Of a stretch of 64,000 nt of DNA, positions 55,115 to 64,000 are shown piece by piece. Made by a program: the position numbers and the translations under genes. Source of the DNA: Chromobacterium violaceum ATCC 12472. GTDB lineage: Bacteria > Pseudomonadota > Gammaproteobacteria > Burkholderiales > Chromobacteriaceae. The notes under the pieces were generated by a model, which saw nothing but the letters and a program-made list of their open reading frames with translations, ran no database searches and was not told the origin of the DNA. The stretch's first letter is position 1; the number at the start of each line of letters is the position of its first letter. Location of the stretch: positions 2,055,752 to 2,119,751 of the forward strand of contig NC_005085.1 of NCBI RefSeq assembly GCF_000007705.1, written 5' to 3'.

Positions 55115-55567
55115 TTAGGGCAAGGAGGCTAGGATCGTCTGCACGGTGGCGTCGTAGGCCTGGTACAGGCCTTGGTTCAGATCGTGCTGGGAGGCGTCGT
55201 TCTTGGCGATGAAGGCGGTGAAGGCGGCAGTGTTGTTGGCCACCGGGATCAATTTGGACGCGCCATCGACGAATTGCAGCAAGGCGTCGAATATGGGGCC
55301 GACCTCTTTGACGAAGTCCTGAATGTACTTGTCGAAACTGCCGTCGTATTCGGTGATGACGGCGAGGACGTAGTTCTGGCTGGAGTTGATGCCCGGCTGC
55401 AGATTGGCGACGGCGCGGTCCAGCAACAGGGTGCGGGCATAGTGCACGGTGCCGATTTTCGTCAGGGCTTCATGCAGCTTGGTCTGGTTTTCGCTGACGG
55501 TGGATGCCAGGGCGATCAGGTCGGCATTGGGCGCCACCGGCATCATCAGGGTAAGGGGGCTGGCCAT
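55115..55567 (-). CDS. small protein upstream of DyP peroxidase, unknown function
   Basis: A 150-residue soluble protein without a signal peptide. Start at 55567 follows an excellent AAGGAGG. Conserved-looking features are TVHYARTLLLD, then VITEYDGSFDKYIQDFV and PIFDALLQFVDG, a pattern recalling proteins with a dimeric alpha/beta-barrel fold linked to peroxidases. I do not recognise a named family. It lies 64 bases before the DyP gene on the same strand, so the two are probably one operon. It may be a cargo, partner or regulator of the peroxidase. Confidence 0.7.
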   Translation of the reverse strand: MASPLTLMMPVAPNADLIALASTVSENQTKLHEALTKIGTVHYARTLLLDRAVANLQPGINSSQNYVLAVITEYDGSFDKYIQDFVKEVGPIFDALLQFVDGASKLIPVANNTAAFTAFIAKNDASQHDLNQGLYQAYDATVQTILASLP

Positions 55568-55703
55568 GTTTTCCTCCTTGAGTAGGGTAGTTGGAGGTTG
55601 AAACATAGGTAGCGGACAGTCTGTTCGATATGGTGCCGAATACGTAGTGCCGGCGGTTTGGCGCGCCGGCGGGCGTTTGCCGCAGCGAGATTCGCTCGGG
55701 GGA

Positions 55704-56084
55704 TCAGCGTCTCAGCCACTGCCAGCTGGCGATGCCGGCCATGGTCATCAGCAGCGAGCCGCTGACATGCACGGCGATGGCGGCGAAGGCCGGTTGCAGC
55801 TGACCCTGGCGCAGCAGGTCCACCACCTCGGCGGAGAATGTCGAAAAGGTGGTGAGGCCGCCGCAGAAGCCGGTGATGATCAGCAGCCGCCACAGCGGCG
55901 ACAGCATCGGCATGTCGGCGAACAGCGCCACGGCCACGCCGATGATGTAGCCGCCGACCAGGTTGGCGGCCAGCGTGCCGGGGGGCAGGGAAGGGAACAG
56001 GCTGTTCAGGCGCAGGCCCAGGAACCAGCGCAGCAGCGCGCCGGCGGCGGCGCCTATGGCGATGGCGAGTATGGATTTCCACAT
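55704..56084 (-). CDS. crcB: fluoride ion channel/exporter
   Basis: A 126-residue inner-membrane protein with four hydrophobic helices that exports fluoride as a dimer. The signatures are [13 protein letters not shown] (first conserved Asn) and [15 protein letters not shown] (central pore Thr/Phe residues). Start at 56084 fits the family length; longer in-frame starts to 56546 would run through a terminator. A candidate structured RNA with its own terminator lies upstream (56164-56285), but it does not match the known fluoride riboswitch. Confidence 0.92.
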   Translation of the reverse strand: MWKSILAIAIGAAAGALLRWFLGLRLNSLFPSLPPGTLAANLVGGYIIGVAVALFADMPMLSPLWRLLIITGFCGGLTTFSTFSAEVVDLLRQGQLQPAFAAIAVHVSGSLLMTMAGIASWQWLRR

Positions 56085-56163
56085 GGCGGCGAAAGGTGTC
56101 GATGGATGATGGCCATTGTGCATCGGCATCGCGGATTCGCCTAGCGCGGCCTGGCTGGAGGGA

Positions 56164-56190
56164 ATAAAAAAAGAGCCCCAGGGGGGCTCT
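56164..56190 (-). terminator. intrinsic terminator upstream of crcB
   Basis: On the minus strand, AGAGCCCC / GGGGCTCT with a 3-base loop, then TTTTTT. It ends the candidate RNA below. Confidence 0.88.
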
Positions 56191-56285
56191 GAATTGCACC
56201 TTCGCTCAGGTGATCGAGGTTTGGTCTGCGACCTGGCATCGATCATGTCCCGCTCGCTATCCCGTTGGAGACCGCGAACCGGACA
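56164..56285 (-). ncRNA. candidate structured RNA or riboswitch-like leader upstream of crcB
   Basis: This stretch of about 122 bases on the minus strand has no supported gene. It holds stems GTCC/GGAC (56281-56284 with 56247-56250), TCGC/GCGA (56254-56257 with 56274-56277), GATCGA/TCGATC (56212-56217 with 56239-56244) with inner GGTC/GACC, and CACCT/AGGTG (56197-56201 with 56208-56212), ending in the terminator. A GATAAT -10-like hexamer sits at 56292-56297. It is not the crcB fluoride motif. A CGAAGGTGCAA stretch weakly recalls a glycine-aptamer strand, but the rest does not fit. Could be a leader controlling crcB or a free small RNA. Confidence 0.45.
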
Positions 56286-56460
56286 AGGCACATTATCCCG
56301 ATCAGGCCCTGGCGCCAGTAGCATGATTGTTGATGGCTTGTGTGACGGGGTGTAATCAAAACGACTGGGATTTAACACTTTCGCAAAAGAATCGGCAAAT
56401 AAGCCGGGCATTCGGTTTTTGCCGTTATCATGGAGTCTTTCAGACAGTCGGGAGCAAGCC

Positions 56461-56886
56461 TTGACGACGCCGTTGCCGGTGCTGGACACGCGTACCATCA
56501 GCATGCGCTGGGGTGATATGGACGCGGTGGGCCATCTCAACAACACCTATTATTTCCGCTATCTCGAGCAGGTCCGCATCGAGTGGCTGCAGGGCATGGG
56601 ATTCGGCATCGAGCCGGACGGCATAGGCCCGGTGCTGGCCAGCACCAGCTGCACTTACCGCAAGCAGCTGACCTATCCGGCCACGCTGGACATCACCATC
56701 GAGCTGGAAAAGCTGGGGCGCAGCAGCCTGAAGCTGCGCCACCACTTTTACCGCAGGGACGATCCCGGCGTGGTCTACGCCAGCGCCGAGGTGCTGCTGG
56801 TCTGGGTGGATTACAAGGCCGAGAAGTCGGTGCCGATCCCGGACGCGATCCGAGCGGCGATAACGCGCGCGCCGACCGCGGCCTGA
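56461..56886 (+). CDS. acyl-CoA thioesterase, 4HBT hotdog family
   Basis: A 141-residue hotdog-fold thioesterase acting on acyl-CoA. The 4HBT signature [20 protein letters not shown] (near residue 15) contains the catalytic Asp. A TTG start at 56461 is preceded by GGGAG; no ATG in frame starts earlier with support. It is divergent from the crcB leader and convergent with mnmC by only a few bases. The physiological acyl-CoA is unknown. Confidence 0.85.
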   Translation: MTTPLPVLDTRTISMRWGDMDAVGHLNNTYYFRYLEQVRIEWLQGMGFGIEPDGIGPVLASTSCTYRKQLTYPATLDITIELEKLGRSSLKLRHHFYRRDDPGVVYASAEVLLVWVDYKAEKSVPIPDAIRAAITRAPTAA

Positions 56887-56892
56887 GATGGG

Positions 56893-58875
56893 TCACAGCG
56901 CGTCCGGGTCCAGCTTGCGGCGGATCAGGTCGCGCAGCAGGAAACGGGACGGATGCACCGCCCGCATCAGATCGGCGGGCAGCGGCGCCGGCTCGCCCTC
57001 CAGCAGCGAAGCCAGTATCTCGCCCGACAGCGGCGCGGTGATCAGCCCGCGCGAGCCGTGGGCGGCGTTGACGTACAGGCCCTCGGCCCACGGGCAGGCC
57101 GTGGCCGGCCGCAAGGTCGCGTCGCGCGCCAGTTCGCGGTAGGCGTGGACGAAATCGCGCGCCGCCACCGCGGGGCCGACCAGCGGCAGGTAGTCTGGGC
57201 TGGTGCAGCGGAAGGCGGCGCGCCCGTCCAGGTGCTCAGGCGCGTCGCGGTCCAGGCTGGCGCGCAGCGACGGGGCCAGTTCGGCCAGCATGGCCAGGTT
57301 TTCCGCATGCTCGCCGTCGTTGACGCCAAGGTCGTCGGTGTCGAACTTGAAGGTGGCGCCCAGGCAATGGCGGCCGCCGCGCGCGGGGGAGATATAGCCT
57401 TCGCCGCAGAGCACGGTGCGCAGCCGGCTGCTTTCCTCGCTGGCGGGGATGCTGGTGATCTGGCCGCGGATCTTTTTCAGCGGCAGATGGCGGGTGCTGT
57501 CGAACTGCGCGGTTTCGGCCGCGCCGGCCAGCACCACCACGGACGCCACCGCCAGCGGCCCCTGCTCGTCGCCGGCGGTCCAGCTGCGTTGCGCCGGATC
57601 GTAATCCAGCGTCAACGCGGTGCGGCCGGTCTTGATCACGATATTCGGGTGGTCGGCCAGCTGGCGCACCAGCGCGGGCGGATGCACCCAGCCGCCCTGG
57701 GGGAAGAACAATCCGCCGCATGGCAGATCCGTGCCGGCCAGCTCGCTGGCGGCGTCCCGATCCAGCGGCCGCATCACCGATTCCGGCAGGTTCAACTCGG
57801 CCAGCGCCTGCTGTTTTTCCGCTTCCTTGCCGTCATGCGCCAGCTGCAGCACGCCGCAGGCCTGCCAGTCGCCGTCCTCGGGCAGCAGGCAGCGCAGCGC
57901 GCGCAGGCTGTAGGCGTAGCCGGACAGCACCAGCCGGGTCAGCGGCGTCAGGTGGGGGGAGAGCTTGGTGTACAGCACGCCCTGCGGATTGCCGGAGGCC
58001 GCGCTCGCCAATTGCGGCATCCGCTCTATCAGCGTCACCTGCCAGCCGCGCAGCGCCAGGCTGCGCGCGCTGGCGGCGCCGGCCAGGCCGCCGCCGACCA
58101 CGATGGCGCTGCGCTCGCGCCAGCGGGGCTCGGGCCGGGCGTACCAAGGCGCTTGCCAGCCGGCGTCAGGCGGCGTGGCGATCCAGCCGTGGCTGATATG
58201 GCGCTTGGCGCCGTGGCCGGGCGCTTTCCTGACTTCGAAACCGGCCCCGGCCAGGCCGCGCCGCACCGCGCCCGCGCTGGTGAAAGTGGCGAAGCTGGCG
58301 CCGGGACCCGACAGGCGGGCCATCTGCTCGAACAGCGCCTGCTGCCACATGTCCGGGTTTTTGGACGGCGCGAATCCGTCCAGGAACCAGGCGTCGACGC
58401 GTGCATCCAGCTGGGGCAGCACCTCCAGCACGTCGCCTATCATCAGCGTCAGCGTCACCCTGCCGCCGGCGAGCACGAAGCGGTGCCAGCCCGGCGTCAG
58501 AACGTCGTATTGCGCCAGCAGCTGGGAAGACCATGGCTCCAGCTCCGGCCACAGCGCCAGCGCCTGGGCCAGGTCGGACGGGGTCAGCGGAAACTTCTCC
58601 GCGCTGACGAAGTGCAGCCTGGCGCCGGCCGGCGCGCGCGCCTCGAAGCATTGCCAGGCGCAGAGGAAATTCAGGCCGGTGCCGAAGCCGGTTTCCGCGA
58701 TGGCGAATGAGCCGGAGGGGGGCAGCGCGGCGAAGCGCTCCTCCAACTGATTGTGGCGGAGAAAGACGTGGCGGGTCTCCTCCAGGCCGGAGGCGCGGGA
58801 GAAATACACGTCGCCGAAGACGGCGGACATGGGCTGGCCGTCCTGCCAGACGAGTTGGGCGTGAGAGTGGGTCAT
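56893..58875 (-). CDS. mnmC: bifunctional tRNA wobble-uridine modification enzyme MnmC
   Basis: Completes 5-methylaminomethyl-2-thiouridine at U34 of certain tRNAs. The N-terminal methyltransferase domain (about 1-240) shows SFAIAETGFGTGLNFLCAW and DAWFLDGFAPSKNPDMW. The C-terminal FAD oxidoreductase (about 255-640) starts with AIVVGGGLAGAASARSLALR. Both halves are intact and the 660-residue length is typical. It lies 6 bases from the convergent thioesterase gene. Confidence 0.95.
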   Translation of the reverse strand: MTHSHAQLVWQDGQPMSAVFGDVYFSRASGLEETRHVFLRHNQLEERFAALPPSGSFAIAETGFGTGLNFLCAWQCFEARAPAGARLHFVSAEKFPLTPSDLAQALALWPELEPWSSQLLAQYDVLTPGWHRFVLAGGRVTLTLMIGDVLEVLPQLDARVDAWFLDGFAPSKNPDMWQQALFEQMARLSGPGASFATFTSAGAVRRGLAGAGFEVRKAPGHGAKRHISHGWIATPPDAGWQAPWYARPEPRWRERSAIVVGGGLAGAASARSLALRGWQVTLIERMPQLASAASGNPQGVLYTKLSPHLTPLTRLVLSGYAYSLRALRCLLPEDGDWQACGVLQLAHDGKEAEKQQALAELNLPESVMRPLDRDAASELAGTDLPCGGLFFPQGGWVHPPALVRQLADHPNIVIKTGRTALTLDYDPAQRSWTAGDEQGPLAVASVVVLAGAAETAQFDSTRHLPLKKIRGQITSIPASEESSRLRTVLCGEGYISPARGGRHCLGATFKFDTDDLGVNDGEHAENLAMLAELAPSLRASLDRDAPEHLDGRAAFRCTSPDYLPLVGPAVAARDFVHAYRELARDATLRPATACPWAEGLYVNAAHGSRGLITAPLSGEILASLLEGEPAPLPADLMRAVHPSRFLLRDLIRRKLDPDAL

Positions 58876-58973
58876 TTATTTGATCAGCGTCGGCGATGGA
58901 GGGCCGGCGGGAAGGGTAAATCGATTTGACGCCATTGTCTCATGCCGGGCATGAGCGTCCAAGTTCAAGCGCC

Positions 58974-59447
58974 TCACCCGGTCCACCGCAGGTTGAAGGT
59001 GGTGACCGAGGTTTTGGGGTGGTGGCTGCCCACGTTGACCCTGGGCAGGTAGCCGACCGCCAGCGCCAGGGATTGGGTGCCTAGGCTGATTGTGGGCAAG
59101 GCTGCCGGACCATTGTGGCCGGAACCGTGCAGATAGCCGGCTTGCAGGCCGATGCCGGCGAAGACCGGGCCGAAGATTTCCCATTCGCGCCGCCAGCCCA
59201 GCGTGACGAAGTTTGCATCCTTGCGGAAGGAGTCCCGATAGACGCCGGCGCGTGAGAACCAGCGGCCATTGTCCTGATCGCCCGCAAATGCCCACTCGAG
59301 CCCAGCTCCGGGGTTGTCTTGATTGAGATTGCAGGTGGAACAGCCGTGATGAAGGGAGGCGCCGAACAGCAACAGGGAGAAGTCGCGGGCCTGGGAGGCT
59401 TGAGCGGACATGAGCAATGCGGCGGCGATCAATGCGAGGCGCGTCAT
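58974..59447 (-). CDS. small outer-membrane beta-barrel candidate
   Basis: A 157-residue exported protein with a signal peptide ending at QARD (about residue 20). The mature part alternates hydrophobic and aromatic residues (GAGLEWAF, WFSRAGVYRDSF, TLGWRREW, GIGLQAGYLHGSG), and ends NLRWTG, close to the aromatic C-terminal signature of outer-membrane barrels. The pattern recalls small lipid A-modifying barrels such as PagP/PagL, but no catalytic motif is certain. A CSTC pair near the mature N-terminus could form a disulphide. Function unknown. Confidence 0.6.
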   Translation of the reverse strand: MTRLALIAAALLMSAQASQARDFSLLLFGASLHHGCSTCNLNQDNPGAGLEWAFAGDQDNGRWFSRAGVYRDSFRKDANFVTLGWRREWEIFGPVFAGIGLQAGYLHGSGHNGPAALPTISLGTQSLALAVGYLPRVNVGSHHPKTSVTTFNLRWTG

Positions 59448-59541
59448 GGTTTCCCCTTGCTGAGCGACGGTGGTATCGAGCGTATTATTTGAACGTCATT
59501 GCCTTGATTTGAGCGTAGTCAATCCTTGGTGTTTGGCAACT

Positions 59542-59570
59542 CTTGAAATGGGCATTGGCCTCCCCAAAAT
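59542..59570 (+). promoter_or_regulatory. sigma-32 heat-shock promoter of clpB
   Basis: CTTGAAA (59542-59548), 13 bases, then CCCCAAAAT (59562-59570). This matches CTTGAAA-N13-CCCCAT-type RpoH promoters closely, and ends 38 bases before the clpB start. Confidence 0.85.
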
Positions 59571-59608
59571 GGAAGTCATCGACAAGATTCAAACGGGGAA
59601 CCGACACC

Positions 59609-62188
<2,580 letters not shown>

Positions 62189-62204
62189 TCCGCCTCTTGC
62201 CCGC

Positions 62205-62236
62205 AAAAACGGCCGCTGATGCAAGCGGCCGTTTTT
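62205..62236. terminator. bidirectional intrinsic terminator
   Basis: AAAAACGGCCGCT / AGCGGCCGTTTTT perfect 13-bp stem with a 6-base loop, shared by convergent clpB and tag. Confidence 0.9.
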
Positions 62237-62255
62237 CATGGGAGGGCTGCCGGCT

Positions 62256-62825
62256 TCAGCCGCCGGGGTCCGGATGCAGGAAGCAGCCGGACAGGTGGTC
62301 GTTGACCACGCCGCAGGCCTGCAGGTAGGCGTAGACCACCGTGCTGCCGACGAAATTCATGCCAGCCTTTTTCAGCGCCTTGCTGATGCGGTCGGACAGT
62401 TCGGTGCTGGCCGGCACCCGCGCGTCGTCGCGGCGGCGCAGGATGGGCTGGCCGTCGACGTGCGCCCACAGCCAGTCGGCGAAGCTGCCGTGCTCCCGCT
62501 GCATCCGCAGGAATACCTTGGCGTTGCGGATGGCGCTCTGGATTTTGAGCCGGTTGCGGACGATGCCGGGATCCTGCATCAGCCGCTCGACATCGTCGTC
62601 GGTCATCGCCGCCACCTTGGCCGGATCGAAGCCGTGGAAGGCGGCGCGGTAGCCCTCGCGCTTTCTCAAAATGGTGATCCAGGACAGGCCGGCCTGCGCG
62701 CCCTCGAGCACCAGCATCTCGAACAGCTTCTGGTCGTCGCGCTCGGGACGGCCCCATTCCCGATCGTGGTAGGCGACGTACAGCGGATCGTCGCCGCACC
62801 AGGCGCAGCGTTGGATCTCGTTCAT
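62256..62825 (-). CDS. tag: 3-methyladenine DNA glycosylase I
   Basis: Excises 3-methyladenine from alkylated DNA. The 189-residue protein shows the Tag zinc ligands, RCAWCGDDP and VAYHDREWG at the N-terminus and NDHLSGCFLH near the C-terminus, plus the base-binding FEMLVLEGAQAGLSW. Start ATG 62825 overlaps the fliW stop (ATGA), so it is translationally coupled to a flagellar regulator, an odd pairing. A longer upstream frame is only the antisense-free shadow of fliW. Confidence 0.95.
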   Translation of the reverse strand: MNEIQRCAWCGDDPLYVAYHDREWGRPERDDQKLFEMLVLEGAQAGLSWITILRKREGYRAAFHGFDPAKVAAMTDDDVERLMQDPGIVRNRLKIQSAIRNAKVFLRMQREHGSFADWLWAHVDGQPILRRRDDARVPASTELSDRISKALKKAGMNFVGSTVVYAYLQACGVVNDHLSGCFLHPDPGG

Positions 62826-63265
62826 GGCGTGTGCAGCAGGATGTCGATCTTGAGGCCGGTCTTCTGGATGCCGCGGCGCGAGGACAGGCTGATCACCAGC
62901 GGATTGCACAGATTGGCCTGCAGCGCGCCCAGCACCGGGTGGGAATCGCGATCGAGGTCCAGCGGACGATACAGCATCAGCAGGATGGCGGCATCCTGCG
63001 GTCCGGACAACTGCAGCTGCGCGACTTCCTCGTCCGACAGCTCGATCTGAAAACGCACGCCCAGCCTGTCGGGCAGCGCCAGGCTGAAGGTGATGCCGGG
63101 ATCGTCCAGCGACTGCAGCCAATACATTTGCGGCGTCGGCTGGGTGATGTCGTGGAACAGCTTGAAGCGGGTGCAGTTTTCCAGCGCGGGAATGCCCTGG
63201 GGGAAGGTGATGATGGTGGTCTCGTCGACCTCGACGTTGCCGAGCTGGTTGGAATCGAAGCGCAT
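62822..63265 (-). CDS. fliW: flagellar assembly factor FliW
   Basis: Binds flagellin and antagonises the RNA-binding regulator CsrA, linking flagellin level to its translation. The 147-residue protein carries the FliW features ITFPQGIPALENCTRFKLF near residue 20 and RPLDLDRDSHPVLGALQANL near residue 100, and a typical C-terminus. Its stop overlaps the tag start by 4 bases. No csrA or fliC gene is adjacent here. Confidence 0.9.
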   Translation of the reverse strand: MRFDSNQLGNVEVDETTIITFPQGIPALENCTRFKLFHDITQPTPQMYWLQSLDDPGITFSLALPDRLGVRFQIELSDEEVAQLQLSGPQDAAILLMLYRPLDLDRDSHPVLGALQANLCNPLVISLSSRRGIQKTGLKIDILLHTP

Positions 63266-63549
63266 GGCGTTCTCCTGTGCGGGAAGTGTGGGGCCGTCAG
63301 CGATGATACCCGAGCGCGGGCGTTGCCGCGACGGCGCGGCCAGACCCCGCTTGTGCTGGCAAATTTGTCAGCCTATACATGGTATTGCGTCAGGTGGAAT
63401 TACGCGAATGTCTTAAAGCGCCGGGCCGTGGACAGGGCTGTCCTGCCGCGTGCCGCGTCGCGGTTTTACGCAGCGTTCATCGATCGGCAAGGCGGCATGT
63501 CCGGTGTCCGGCGCTCAGGGACCGGCCCGTCTGGAAGGGGCAACGTGGC

Positions 63550-64000
63550 ATGGAGCTGAAACCGAAACGGTTCCTGGTCCTGGATGATCAACTGGTCCTG
63601 CGCAAGCTGATTTCGCGGCAGGCCAGCTTCTTCACCCGGTTCGCAGTGGAAATAGACGAATTCAGCGATCCGGCCGAGGCATTGCGCAGCATCGCCGAAG
63701 GCGGTTATCACCTGGTGATCACCGACATCGGCATGCCCGGCATGAACGGGATCGATTTCATCAAGAATGTGGCGCGGCTGGGATATCAGTCCGCGTTGCT
63801 GATCATTTCAGGCTATGACGGCAAGACGCTGCAGACCATCGCCGACATGTCCGTCAATCTGGGCTTGAGCTGCACCCGCTTCCTGTCCAAACCCTATTCC
63901 GCCGAGGCGTTCGTCGCCGCGCTCAACGGCATTTTCAGCGAAATGGAACGCAGCGAGGCGCCGGCGGTCGGGGATGTCGCCCAACTGCTGGCGGATCTGG
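63550..64000 (+). CDS. response regulator, N-terminal receiver (partial at window end)
   Basis: The frame runs from ATG 63550, 9 bases after GGAAGGGG, to the right window edge and continues beyond. The receiver motifs are all present: the acidic pair in RFLVLDDQ, phospho-Asp in LVITDIGMPGMNG, the Ser switch in LLIISGYD, and the Lys in RFLSKPYS. About 150 residues are visible, and a downstream output domain would lie outside. The gene starts 284 bases from fliW, divergent, but a link to motility is only contextual. Confidence 0.85.
   Translation, partial: MELKPKRFLVLDDQLVLRKLISRQASFFTRFAVEIDEFSDPAEALRSIAEGGYHLVITDIGMPGMNGIDFIKNVARLGYQSALLIISGYDGKTLQTIADMSVNLGLSCTRFLSKPYSAEAFVAALNGIFSEMERSEAPAVGDVAQLLADL

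Noticed and set aside
56085-56300. Known fluoride riboswitch upstream of crcB
   Set aside because: Conserved crcB-motif strands could not be found; the visible stems differ, so only an unclassified RNA candidate is reported.
59543-59608. N-terminally extended ClpB starting at ATG 59543
   Set aside because: That ATG lies in the sigma-32 -35/-10 region, and family members start at [10 protein letters not shown].

Overview
The window is about 65% GC, coding-dense, and reads as chromosome of a motile, chitinolytic betaproteobacterium of the order Neisseriales; the gene set is very Chromobacterium-like. This assignment is inferred from gene content and style: a GH19 chitinase, FlgP/FlgT-type flagellar proteins behind a FliA promoter, FliW, DadA/DadX with Lrp, an MFS gene divergent from uvrA near ssb, and Chromobacterium-like protein sequences. 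No 16S gene is present to confirm it. I see no rRNA, CRISPR array or prophage.

Layout. 1-7.8 kb: the tail of a trypsin-like protease, ssb, an OmpA-family lipoprotein, an MFS transporter divergent from uvrA, then small VOC, thioredoxin-like and unknown genes. 7.8-15 kb: a secreted GH19 chitinase, an infA variant, a divergent MocR/LysE pair, an isochorismatase-like hydrolase and a tightly packed DUF1737/EamA/GlxA-type cluster. 15-21 kb: a flgP-flgT operon with a good sigma-28 promoter, then a Fur-box-controlled ferric iron ABC importer operon (binding protein, fused permease, ATPase). 21-27.3 kb: ybaK-like editing protein and two cytoplasmic PAS-containing chemoreceptors that flank lrp/dadA/alr (D-alanine catabolism and racemisation).

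27.4-34.2 kb: a two-partner secretion system, an FhaC/ShlB-type transporter followed by a 1.6 kilo-residue haemagglutinin-repeat adhesin; no contact-dependent-inhibition toxin tail or immunity gene is visible. 34.3-38.5 kb: a single-domain response regulator, pirin divergent from a LysR regulator, and a GntR/FCD regulator whose own promoter and operator have been cut away from its reading frame by an intact IS3-family element with a target-site duplication. 38.6-39.1 kb: a tRNA operon Pro(TGG)-Arg(TCT)-His(GTG)x3, with a near-perfect promoter and a terminator.

39.3-53.6 kb: mostly housekeeping genes (folD, purU, a membrane protein, Nudix, uppP, YecA-like, nupC, rlmD, an L,D-transpeptidase, metY, a second divergent MocR/LysE pair and gltX). 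53.6-64 kb: a DyP-type peroxidase operon with a small partner gene, a candidate structured RNA with its own terminator upstream of crcB, a thioesterase, mnmC, a small outer-membrane barrel candidate, clpB with a sigma-32 promoter, fliW-tag, and the start of a response regulator cut by the window end.

The most unusual items are the IS3 insertion that splits the GntR promoter/operator from its gene, the triplicated tRNA-His genes, a dispersed palindromic repeat of about 113 bp present twice, the paralogous MocR/LysE modules with a shared operator-like motif, the unidentified structured RNA upstream of crcB, the DyP/small-protein operon and a tandem-PAS receptor with a minimal signalling tip.
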